NCBI GenBank assembly: GCA_013215655.1
Contig: JABSOX010000044.1
Location: 1-45,502 of the forward strand
Origin: Colwellia sp.
Lineage (GTDB): Bacteria > Pseudomonadota > Gammaproteobacteria > Enterobacterales > Alteromonadaceae
Direction of reading: 5' to 3'
Length of the DNA stretch: 45,502 bases
Every line of letters begins with the position of its first letter. Position 1 is the first letter of the stretch. The notes under the pieces were generated by a model, which was given only the letters and a program-made list of their open reading frames with translations, had not been told where the DNA came from and made no database searches. The translations under genes and the position numbers were made by a program. Positions 18,301-25,697 of the stretch are shown here, piece after piece.

Positions 18301-18896
18301 TTTATTCAGGACGTGACATGTCTGAAGAGGATTTATCTCGCTTATCGCCCTTTACAGGAAATGTTATTGTTAAGTCAGCAAGGTCGCCAGAAAGGTTACT
18401 CGATGAAATTCATTTGTTTGCTAACCAAGTTGCCAACATTTCTGCTGATAAGGAAAAATATTATTCACCAAGTAATCAAACAAATGCAGCAACTGTTCCT
18501 GAGCCCATGCGCCAACCTGATGCAAGCTTTGAAAACAGAGCGATTTTGCTCGTTGATGACGATATGCGTAATACCTTTGCACTGGCTAAAGTACTTAGAA
18601 AGGAAAAGTTAAAGGTTAGAATAGCCTCTAGTGGTCAACAATCGATTGATATGCTAAATGAGCATTCAGATATTGAATTAGTACTGATGGATATTATGAT
18701 GCCGGGAATGGATGGTTATCAGGCAATGAATAAGATCAGAGAACTGAATAAATTTAAAGAACTCGCTATTATAGCAGTAACCGCTAATGCAATGCCCGGC
18801 GATAAAGAAAAATGCTTAGCAGCTGGAGCCAATGACTATATGTCGAAGCCTGTCGATGTAGGTCAGTTATTAACTATGATGAAGTTATGGTTATAG
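15309..18896 (+). CDS. Hybrid sensor histidine kinase with periplasmic CxxCH domain, HAMP, GAF and three receivers
   Basis: 1195 residues. Membrane segment about 19-37, then a periplasmic domain to about 218 that resembles the DUF3365/Tll0287-like sensor and contains CVDCH (175-179), a c-type haem attachment motif. A second membrane segment (about 219-238) is followed by HAMP (240-290), GAF (about 305-450), a coiled coil (460-520), HisKA with phospho-His531 in FLANMSHELRTPLNSL, and HATPase (about 640-760) ending in GGTGLGLS. Three receivers follow, at about 785-905 (VLDYMLP), 912-1030 (ILDLDLP) and 1078-1195 (LMDIMMPGMDG). The layout suggests sensing of redox state or small ligands by haem and output to CheR/CheB and the c-di-GMP protein. 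cheR overlaps its end by 10 bp, so the genes are translationally linked. Confidence 0.92.
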   Translation: MSMKNNINFFEKLSTRLFTPLIVIFIFVIIILIVYVPSVTQEHTIKSAISTAENTVKQYKNIRSYYTKNVIKKVLGTSDVTASYDHEGKNKVIPLPATFIHEISEEFTKQGIISLKLYSPFPFPNRKNRTLDSFANNAWSALKDNKIKTFSQVDIIDGKEVVRVAIADTMTQQACVDCHNIHPQTPKNDWQLNDVRGVLEVQIPIEEQLVNATSLNDEITLIVLAAVSSTVILLFIMFKRLVSTRLANVHDALQYIASSDGDLSQRLIETRKDEIGQLAQGYNQMLQSINDSRNTVKAREWLENGISEINNIIRESQDKTQVSNQLLSYLVRYLECHLGALYWLDENGLKPYATYALEQQLPKLKTIALGEGLVGQVALNKKPLHITTIPNNYYDISSSFGEVKPQSLIIYPIIYNDKVIAIIELAWLTETPDKSLTFLEMVSEVLAVSCININQNENVLTMLKESQVQSEELQTQQEELRVTNEALSVKTDAIKNQQTILEKTNREMEEKAAALEESSKYKSEFLANMSHELRTPLNSLLILSRSLAQNDDNNLSDDEVESAEVIQESGRSLLELINEILDLSKVEAGQMQVIADTLSVDDFIATLNRKFTHMAEDKKLNFNINLADNVPNSFVVDSSKLHQIITNLISNALKFTEQGEVNLTLSYKEQESNESKSEQQLIFSITDTGIGIAKEKHQAIFEAFQQADGTTSRTYGGTGLGLSIALSFAKLLGGDITLESEIGKGSRFSLNLPYIPHRPAEESCNAAESMAIATNTIKQNFVCLPPPFEDDRNKLDQIKKLILIIEDDVPFARIVFHACHRQDCQAIVATDGESGLVLASQYPIDGIVLDYMLPKLDGGEVAKNIRSNKKTKHIPIHLVSALDNIDAMDIVGINEKSTKPIAHQRLTEIIKSFAKEQKNLNILIVENDKNALFAMNKLLTKEKVTTFGVDNAQEALTLLKENTYDAIILDLDLPEISGFEFLELASSDSTVTLPTVFIYSGRDMSEEDLSRLSPFTGNVIVKSARSPERLLDEIHLFANQVANISADKEKYYSPSNQTNAATVPEPMRQPDASFENRAILLVDDDMRNTFALAKVLRKEKLKVRIASSGQQSIDMLNEHSDIELVLMDIMMPGMDGYQAMNKIRELNKFKELAIIAVTANAMPGDKEKCLAAGANDYMSKPVDVGQLLTMMKLWL

Positions 18897-19768
18897 CAAC
18901 GGAAATACCTATTTTGGATGAACAAAGTATTACTGAAACCCTGCGGACTAAAAATATTGAAATTGACTTGTTCATTACCGCGATTAAAGAAAAAGTAGGC
19001 TACGATTTAAGTGGTTATGCAAGGGCGTCTATTAAAAGGCGTATTGAGCAATTAGTTATTGATGAAAACGTAACGTGTATTGCAGAGCTTATTCCGAAGC
19101 TACTCTACTCAAAAGAGTGCCAAGCGAATTATATTAATCGCCTTACTGTCAATGTATCAGAGCTATTCAGACATCCAAATTCTTTCTTGAGTCTTAGAAA
19201 ATCTGTTTTGCCTTACTTAGAGAGCTTTCCCCGCCGCGACATTTGGATTGCAGGGTGCGCCACAGGTGAAGAAGCCTATTCAATGGCAATATTACTAGAG
19301 GAAGTTGGCTTATTAAATAATACACAAATTCACGCCACCGATATAAACACAGAAGTACTTAAACAAGCCAAAACCGGTATCTTAACTAAAGGGCTCAATA
19401 AAGATGACGCCGCGCGCTATCAAGCTAGCGGAGGAACATCAAGTTTAAGTAACTACTTCTCAACAGCATATAATAAACACAAACTATCTCAACACTTGTT
19501 AGATCACATTAGTTTCAGTCACCATAACATTTTACAAGATAAGGTTTTTTGTTCAGCTCAACTGGTTATGTGTCGAAATGTAATGATCTATTTTGATTTA
19601 AATACACAGAATAGTGCTTTGGCTTTATTTCATAATTCACTAGTTCAAAATGGTTATTTAGTTATTGGCGAAAAAGAAAGCCTAATAAACTCCCCTCTTA
19701 TTAATCTACTTAAAACAATAGATGAACCAGCAAAGATATATCAACGAAAAAGCAGTGCTAATGTCTGA
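18887..19768 (+). CDS. cheR: CheR-type protein-glutamate methyltransferase
   Basis: 293 residues. The N-terminal helical domain contains GYDLSGYARASIKRRIEQL (38-56). The SAM-binding domain has IWIAGCATGEEAYSMA (119-134), the acidic loop ATDIN, and LVMCRNVMIYFD near the C-terminus. CheR uses SAM to methylate glutamates in sensor proteins. The usual NxTxFFR substrate motif is altered to NVSELFRHP (89-97). The gene overlaps the hybrid kinase by 10 bp and cheB by 8 bp. No chemoreceptor gene is in the window, so the target may be the hybrid kinase itself or a distant receptor. Confidence 0.93.
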   Translation: MVIATEIPILDEQSITETLRTKNIEIDLFITAIKEKVGYDLSGYARASIKRRIEQLVIDENVTCIAELIPKLLYSKECQANYINRLTVNVSELFRHPNSFLSLRKSVLPYLESFPRRDIWIAGCATGEEAYSMAILLEEVGLLNNTQIHATDINTEVLKQAKTGILTKGLNKDDAARYQASGGTSSLSNYFSTAYNKHKLSQHLLDHISFSHHNILQDKVFCSAQLVMCRNVMIYFDLNTQNSALALFHNSLVQNGYLVIGEKESLINSPLINLLKTIDEPAKIYQRKSSANV

Positions 19769-20324
19769 TTTCAGGGTGTTTATTGGCGGTTCAGCTGGCT
19801 CGATTGCACCAATAAAGACCATACTATCAAGCTTGCCCACTGATTTTAATTTGATCATTACGTTAATAATCCACTCAAGTGGCGACAATAATACTTCGAT
19901 GATAGAAGCTATAGCCAGTTGTTGTACATTAACAGTTATTGAAATCAGTGATAAAGAAATCGTTAAACCAAATACTATTTACCTTGCACCAGGTGGCTAC
20001 CATTTATACGTAGAAAATATAAACAGTTACTCTCTCTCTGTTGATAAAAAAGAACATTACTGCCGACCTGCAATTGATCTGCTTTTTACTTCTGCAGCAG
20101 AGACTTTTGGCAAGCACTGTATTGCTATTTTATTAAGTGGTGCCAACGAAGATGGCACTGAAGGTTTACTCAATGTAAAACGTCACGGAGGTCTAACGAT
20201 AGTGCAATCGCCTGAATTATCTCAAGTGAGTATAATGCCGAAAATAGCCATTGAACGTGGTGCCGCAACCAAGGTTTTATCGCCAAAAGAAATTAGTCAT
20301 TTACTCTTGGAGTATAACGATTAA
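19761..20324 (+). CDS. cheB: CheB-type methylesterase, catalytic domain only
   Basis: 187 residues from ATG 19761, which overlaps the cheR stop; an earlier in-frame ATG at 19722 lies well inside cheR and would add only 13 residues. The CheB esterase triad is visible as Ser11 in FIGGSAGS, His38 in LIIHSSGDN and Asp131 in LSGANEDGTEG. It hydrolyses methylglutamate or deamidates glutamine in sensors. The receiver domain that controls classical chemotaxis CheB is missing, so activity must be regulated another way, perhaps by direct contact with the hybrid kinase receivers. Last gene of the operon. Confidence 0.9.
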   Translation: MSDFRVFIGGSAGSIAPIKTILSSLPTDFNLIITLIIHSSGDNNTSMIEAIASCCTLTVIEISDKEIVKPNTIYLAPGGYHLYVENINSYSLSVDKKEHYCRPAIDLLFTSAAETFGKHCIAILLSGANEDGTEGLLNVKRHGGLTIVQSPELSQVSIMPKIAIERGAATKVLSPKEISHLLLEYND

Positions 20325-21113
20325 AATTAAGTTTACTTAACCTATTTGGAAGCTTAAACCATTTTCATACCATTCATAACAAGTAAAAAGAAAATGGACC
20401 TGATCCTCCTTCGATAAAACGGACACAAAAACCAATTATATTGCGAAAATTAATGGAGCTATTAGTGAAACACCCGTTCAAATAAATTTTAGTGCAATAG
20501 TCAATGGACACTATACCAATCCTAAATTACCATTCGGTCACAGTATTCGTTCGGTAAAGTCAAAGCAAACTAAAAGTAAAACTGAAGAACAAAGTACTAT
20601 CAAAGCTCTATGATTTAAAAACAATAAAGATAATATACGCTACAAAACATCCAGTTAAAATCAACATACTATTGGCTAGTTTTGTAACAAAAACTTCGAA
20701 CAAAAAAGGGTAATTACACTTGCGTGTTATTACCCTTTTCTCTTTATAATTTCAAATTAAATATCAATGATTCTCTGAAACCATATTAATGGTATGTTCA
20801 CTTTAGGACAAAGCATTAATACAGTATTATTGACAAATAGGTTATTCAAAAGGAAATTAAAATTAATCTATTTGATATTGACCCATTAAGTTCTGTCACT
20901 AGAGTTTATTTTCTGTATTGATCATAGTCCTAAAATATAATGTGGTTTAGGCTTTAATAAGTAATTTACTTGTAACCAAGTTAAAATTTAAGTATGAATC
21001 CTAGCAAAAAATATTTACCAAAGAGGTGATTGAGGCAAAGGTTGAGGCATAAAAATTATACCTCTAGTTATCTTTCTTTAGCCTCATTGTAGCTAAATTC
21101 ACCTTAAATGAGC
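20325..21113. other. Convergent intergenic region with repeat copy 3 and a possible relic reading frame
   Basis: About 790 bp between cheB and the tricorn-like gene. It holds the dispersed element copy 3. From about 20408 to 20613 the plus strand is open and reads through GAISETPVQINFSAIVNGHY and KLPFGHSI before a stop. There is no ATG or ribosome site; this may be a gene fragment but could be chance. Confidence 0.4.
20700..20815 (+). repeat. Dispersed fdx-tail/terminator element, copy 3
   Basis: Hairpin at about 20706-20739 with A-run and T-run flanks, giving a bidirectional terminator between cheB and the tricorn-like gene. The tail at 20764-20796 reads on the minus strand HTINMVSENH then TGA. 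It ends in TTCACTTTAGGACA. Confidence 0.85.
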
Positions 21114-24100
21114 TTACTTCGGCAATACATCCTCTGCCGGCTTCGGTCTATTAGGAAAAGGCTGTGCTTTTAAAGGCAATATAGGTGACTTTTTCATTTC
21201 GTCTTCTAAATATTTTATCGCTGAATCCAACTGGGCATCTTTGCCATTAAAAGTTTCATACGGCAAATTGTCCACTTCAATTGTCGGAGTTACACCGCTT
21301 GCCTCAACGATCCAACGTCCATCCATGGCATACTGAGGAAATTCAGCAACCCGCGCCATACCGTTATCCACTAATCGGTTCATACCACGAAGCCAAACAC
21401 CAGCACCCGCCGTTTTCTTACCAATCACTGGCGCAAGATTAAGTGCTTTAATACCCGCAGTGAACGTTTCGCCATCTGAATAAGTATATTGATCCGCTAA
21501 AATAACAAGGTGACCACGGAAAGTCTGTTGCATATTAGTCGATGCTGGTCCTATTGGCGCTTGCCAAAACATCCAAGCACGACGCAATAGTTTTTCTATG
21601 ATCCAGCTATCAATATTGCCACCACGGTTACGTCTAACATCAATGATTAAACCATGTTTATTATAATTGGCATAAAATTCACGGGCAAAACTAGCGATGT
21701 CACCTGCCCCCATGGCATATAAGTGTAAATAGCCAATTTGATCATGCGATTTTTCAACCTTTACCCGATTGTTATTAACCCAATCATTATAACGTAGTCG
21801 GCTATCTTTCCTCGATGATGTAGGTGTAACCACGGTTTTAACTGTTTTATCGTCACGTTTCAAAGATAGTAATATTTGTTTACCCGCTTGATTGCGCAAT
21901 AAATTATTAAGATCGGCAATTGATGAAATATCCTTACCGTTAATCGCAAAAATCACATCACCGTTTGCTGCATTCACACCCGGTCGTAATAAGGGCGAGG
22001 CTTGGCTAGGTAATTCATTATCAAATTGATAAATATGCTCTATCAACACACCGCTTTTAGCTTGCGTTAATATTGCGCCTAATGATGCCGGTTTTGCACT
22101 ATTACTGTCTTTGGCAAAATCACCACCGCGTACCTGTGAATGTAATGCATTTAACTCACCCATCATTTGAGAAAATATATCGTTAAGCTCATAACGGTCA
22201 GTAATGCGACTTAACAAAGGTAGGTACTTTTTCTGGGTTGCTTGCCAATCGAGGCCGCGCATATTTTTATCGAAAAATGAATCCCTGTGCATTAACCAAG
22301 CATCATGGAATATCTGATTCCATTCTTGTCTCGGGTTAATTAATAATTGCCAATCTTTGCTGATCACTTTCGATTCTTTAAGTTCTTTAGGGAACTTAGC
22401 ACCTGCATCAACAATAAATAATTTACTATTACCACCATCCTGTTTTACCAACATTCTTTTGCCATTATCAGACAGGCTGTAAGTAGCAATACCTGTAGCA
22501 AATGTTTTAAGCTCGGGAGAAGCTTTAATTTTTATCGACTTTATACTCGGTTTACTTTTCGGCTCGGTAATTTTGTCTATCACATAAAGAAATTTATCAT
22601 TCATGGTCAAGTTATCATAATTGCCAGAAGCAACTGGCACTTGCCAAAGGCGGTTACTTAATCCTTGCCAATCAACCAGATTAGTTTTCACTTCTTTTTC
22701 TGTCTTACTTTTATCACTTTCTGCTTTACCTTTTTTCTCATCCTTCTCTTTAGAACTTTCCATCAATTCATTAGGTCTTTGAAAGGGGAATTTTGCATCT
22801 TTCTTTAATGAATAAGCAAATATTTCCGTTCTACGGTCAAAAACCGTGCCTAAGTTTCTATCGCCCCAAGGTGATCTTGGCCCAGCGCTAAATGCTCTGT
22901 CTGATAGAAAATAAATCCAATTACCATCAGGGCTAAAAGCAGGTGAAAAAGAGTTATATTTATCGCTCGTTAACGTGACTTGTTTGTCTTCGGCTAAGGA
23001 AAACAATAAAACACGACTTCTTTCATCTTTTTGATGTGTTCTAGTGGTCGATAATAACTGGCTATCAGCAGACCAAGTCACTCTAGAGTAGGGATCTAAG
23101 CCCGCTCCTAAAGTCATTATCTTTTTATTTTTACCTGTACTGGTATTGAGTAACCAAAGATCGCCATTCATATCATCATGAGCAATCCATTTTCCATCAG
23201 GAGAAAGTGACAAGTCCCAACGAAAAATAGAACCGTCATTGGTCAGCTGTTCAGCCTTTTTAGAACCATCAGCCGCATACTTCCATAACTCTAATTCACC
23301 ACTGGCATCGTTAATGGCATAAACCCATTTACCATCATGACTTAATATTGCCTTGCGCGTTCTCGACTCTGGATCAGTCGCCACTTCTACTAAGCGAGAC
23401 TTATCAATACCGGCAACCGCAACCCTGCCACGCGCAGTAATAACCACTTTATCGAAATCTGAAGCTATACGGGTTGAGGTCGCATATTCTAGCGGATCGT
23501 TAAGCCAATGTTCACGCAGGTTTGGAAAATCAGAGGTTAATTCAATGGCTAATGTTTTACTTTTAGCACTTTTTAAGGCTAATAGTTTAATATCAGCGCC
23601 TAATTGATAAACAATGTTTCCTTCATCTAACTTGGCAGTGCGAACTGGCCATTCTTTATAGAAAGTAACTTGTTTTTGATTTTTACCCGCCAAACTCATT
23701 GACCAAATATTGTCGTTACCACTGGCATCACTGATAAAATAAAGTTTGTTTTTATACACCATAGGTTGGCGAACAGAGCCGATATGATCAGACGTTAATT
23801 TCTTAGCCTCTTTTTTAGAGCCTAATTTATACGACCATAGTTCGCCCTTCGCGCCACCGCGATAAACCTTGTTATTATCGGTGGAAACTTGTAAACCAAA
23901 TTGAATGAAATATATATTTTTATTATTTTCATCAATTGTGCCTTCCACGGCATCCGCTAACGGAATTGATTTTGCGACTAACGTGTTAGGGTCAACCTGA
24001 CGTAATGTCCAGTTACCCGTAGGGCCAACGCGATTGTTACTGCTATATAAAATGTCGCCATTAGTAGTCCAACCTTGTAAACGAACACTACTGTTTTCAA

Positions 24101-24413
24101 AACTTATGCGTTTGGCAATGCCACCATTAATGCCGATAACATAAACTTCTTTAGCACCTTCATAATTCGCCACAAAAGCAACTTGCTTGCCATCGTTTGA
24201 AATTGTTGCCTGTATTTCTTCAGCTGGATGAGTTGTTAACCTTCGCGCCTGAGATTGATTTACTTGGCTTACCCAAAGATCACCTTCTGCGGTGAAAACC
24301 AGCGTATCTTTATGAATGTCTGGAGAACGATAATAACCTGTTGATGCGTTAGTTGTAGCGCATATCCCTGGTAACAAGCCGATTAATAATGCGGCCGTGA
24401 ATTTTAAATTCAT
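21114..24413 (-). CDS. Periplasmic tricorn-like S41 protease (PD40 propeller, PDZ, S41)
   Basis: 1099 residues. Signal peptide about 1-23, then two propeller regions with many PD40 blades (DTLVFTAEGDLWVS, LSPDGKWIAHDDMNGDLWL, FSPDGNWIYFLSDRAFS). The central charged linker (about 550-580) is Lys/Glu-rich. A PDZ domain (INGKDISSIADLNNLLRN) precedes the S41 catalytic domain with GLIIDVRRNRGGNIDSW and nucleophile Ser979 in YTYSDGE. The histidine in GELNALHSQVRGG matches the tricorn active-site His, but the neighbouring residue that is Ser in archaeal tricorn is Leu here. Family role: degradation of peptides or misfolded proteins, in this case in the periplasm. Single gene, with dispersed element copies on both flanks. 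Confidence 0.93.
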   Translation of the reverse strand: MNLKFTAALLIGLLPGICATTNASTGYYRSPDIHKDTLVFTAEGDLWVSQVNQSQARRLTTHPAEEIQATISNDGKQVAFVANYEGAKEVYVIGINGGIAKRISFENSSVRLQGWTTNGDILYSSNNRVGPTGNWTLRQVDPNTLVAKSIPLADAVEGTIDENNKNIYFIQFGLQVSTDNNKVYRGGAKGELWSYKLGSKKEAKKLTSDHIGSVRQPMVYKNKLYFISDASGNDNIWSMSLAGKNQKQVTFYKEWPVRTAKLDEGNIVYQLGADIKLLALKSAKSKTLAIELTSDFPNLREHWLNDPLEYATSTRIASDFDKVVITARGRVAVAGIDKSRLVEVATDPESRTRKAILSHDGKWVYAINDASGELELWKYAADGSKKAEQLTNDGSIFRWDLSLSPDGKWIAHDDMNGDLWLLNTSTGKNKKIMTLGAGLDPYSRVTWSADSQLLSTTRTHQKDERSRVLLFSLAEDKQVTLTSDKYNSFSPAFSPDGNWIYFLSDRAFSAGPRSPWGDRNLGTVFDRRTEIFAYSLKKDAKFPFQRPNELMESSKEKDEKKGKAESDKSKTEKEVKTNLVDWQGLSNRLWQVPVASGNYDNLTMNDKFLYVIDKITEPKSKPSIKSIKIKASPELKTFATGIATYSLSDNGKRMLVKQDGGNSKLFIVDAGAKFPKELKESKVISKDWQLLINPRQEWNQIFHDAWLMHRDSFFDKNMRGLDWQATQKKYLPLLSRITDRYELNDIFSQMMGELNALHSQVRGGDFAKDSNSAKPASLGAILTQAKSGVLIEHIYQFDNELPSQASPLLRPGVNAANGDVIFAINGKDISSIADLNNLLRNQAGKQILLSLKRDDKTVKTVVTPTSSRKDSRLRYNDWVNNNRVKVEKSHDQIGYLHLYAMGAGDIASFAREFYANYNKHGLIIDVRRNRGGNIDSWIIEKLLRRAWMFWQAPIGPASTNMQQTFRGHLVILADQYTYSDGETFTAGIKALNLAPVIGKKTAGAGVWLRGMNRLVDNGMARVAEFPQYAMDGRWIVEASGVTPTIEVDNLPYETFNGKDAQLDSAIKYLEDEMKKSPILPLKAQPFPNRPKPAEDVLPK

Positions 24414-24649
24414 TCTATATCCTTGTCATTTTTTATTTATTATATTTATCAATTTCTCTTAGATTATCCTAGTTCTTAATTCTCCCCTAGGATTAACTTG
24501 TAGGATTTATGAATGAAATTACAGTCCTGTAACTACTTTTTACTGGATAATAATTGAATTTTATTAGAGATGTAGTGAATTGGGGACGGTAGCACGCTCA
24601 AATAAAACAAAGCGCTAATGTCCGCAATGCGAATTTGAACATAAGTATT

Positions 24650-24786
24650 TATCAATTGGACACGATGTCCGATCAAAAAAGGGTAATAACATCAGGATGT
24701 TATTACCATTTATCATAAAATATATTTAAAGTTCAATTAGTGGGTTTCAGAAACCATATTAATAGTATGTTCACTTTAGGACAAAA
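24650..24786 (+). repeat. Dispersed fdx-tail/terminator element, copy 4
   Basis: Most complete copy. The left part, ATCAATTGGACACGATGTCC, matches the region beside fdx at 27144-27165. The hairpin at about 24679-24708 is followed on the minus strand by a T-run, so it can terminate the dimethylargininase transcript. The tail at 24737-24769 reads on the minus strand HTINMVSETH then TAA, identical in its last seven residues to the real ferredoxin end. Confidence 0.88.
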
Positions 24787-24792
24787 TCTTAC

Positions 24793-24825
24793 TTTTCTGT
24801 TTTCTGTTTTCTGTTTTCTGTTTTC
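24793..24825. repeat. Heptanucleotide tandem repeat (TTTTCTG x4 plus a partial unit)
   Basis: Four perfect TTTTCTG units (24793-24820) and a partial fifth, directly next to element copy 4 and about 80 bp beyond the dimethylargininase stop codon. Confidence 0.9.
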
Positions 24826-24905
24826 ACCACAAAGCAACGGCACAGTAAAAATCAAGTTAAGACCTGCCTGGCAATTTGAGTTTATTCATATACTTTGCAA
24901 AAGCA

Positions 24906-25667
24906 CTAAAAACGCAGTGACAAACAACTTAATCCACCATCCAACTTCTGAAATTCAGACATCGCCACTTCGCGTGTTTTATAACCTAATTGTTGAATCG
25001 CATGCAGCACTTTAGGAAATCCTTTAGGCACCAACACAGTGCCATTTATCCATACACAGTTGGCTGCATAGTCTTCATCCTTATCAATTTTTATTCGATT
25101 GAATTGGATAAAATCAACATGTTCATTCATTTCACCAAAAGTCAGTAGGTTATTATCCTCTAAATAACTTAACCCCGTTTTTAAATGCAATAATTCTGAC
25201 ATTTCAACCATAGAGCCAGACAAATCATATTTACCCAATATTTCGATCAATTGTTCAGCACCTTTAACATCTGTCCGATCTGACAAACCAATATAAAAAT
25301 GACCACCCACCATCATAATATCGCCAGCTTCCACATGACCAGTTAATTCAATGCTTACTACTTCGGGATAAAATGCTTTAATCGCTTCCTCAATATGTTG
25401 AGTTTCTCCCCTACGGCTTGCCGCGCCCGGATGAGTTAAAATGGCGCACTTAGGTGTGAGTAGGGCTACATCTTCGACAAAACAAGAATCAGGGTAGTCT
25501 TCTAACGCTGGCAATTCGGTGATCTGTAAACCACATTCTTTAAGGGCGATAATATAATCCTGATGTTGCTCACAGGCTAAGGCATAGTCGGGTAAACCCA
25601 TATTTGCTTCGGTTAGTCCTTTAAGCATAGCTTTGCAAGGTTTGCGTACAATTGCTCGAGTAAACAT
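24906..25667 (-). CDS. ddaH: Dimethylarginine dimethylaminohydrolase
   Basis: 253 residues, the length of the bacterial enzyme. It hydrolyses N-omega-methylated arginines to citrulline and methylamines. Catalytic Cys248 lies in GGLSCLSLRF and His161 in LLHLKTGLSYLE. Other conserved blocks are YPDSCFVED (58-66), HPGAASRRGET (79-89) and VEAGDIMMVGGHFYIG (112-127). From memory the whole protein closely follows the Pseudomonas aeruginosa enzyme. The permease gene lies 30 bp upstream on the same strand, so the pair probably imports and degrades an arginine derivative. Arginine deiminase and agmatine deiminase relatives are less likely given the C-terminal signature. Confidence 0.93.
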   Translation of the reverse strand: MFTRAIVRKPCKAMLKGLTEANMGLPDYALACEQHQDYIIALKECGLQITELPALEDYPDSCFVEDVALLTPKCAILTHPGAASRRGETQHIEEAIKAFYPEVVSIELTGHVEAGDIMMVGGHFYIGLSDRTDVKGAEQLIEILGKYDLSGSMVEMSELLHLKTGLSYLEDNNLLTFGEMNEHVDFIQFNRIKIDKDEDYAANCVWINGTVLVPKGFPKVLHAIQQLGYKTREVAMSEFQKLDGGLSCLSLRF

Positions 25668-25697
25668 TTTCTCTCCTATTATTTATTGGAATAGAGC

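Larger units (their letters stand above)
24414..24905. other. Intergenic region with repeat copy 4 and a heptamer array
   Basis: About 490 bp upstream of the tricorn-like gene and downstream of the dimethylargininase gene. It contains element copy 4 and the TTTTCTG array. The tricorn promoter should lie in the left part; none was fixed. Confidence 0.5.

Noticed and set aside
24740-25015. 91-codon plus-strand frame over element copy 4 and the end of ddaH
   Set aside because: It overlaps an intergenic repeat array and the well-supported ddaH gene on the other strand.
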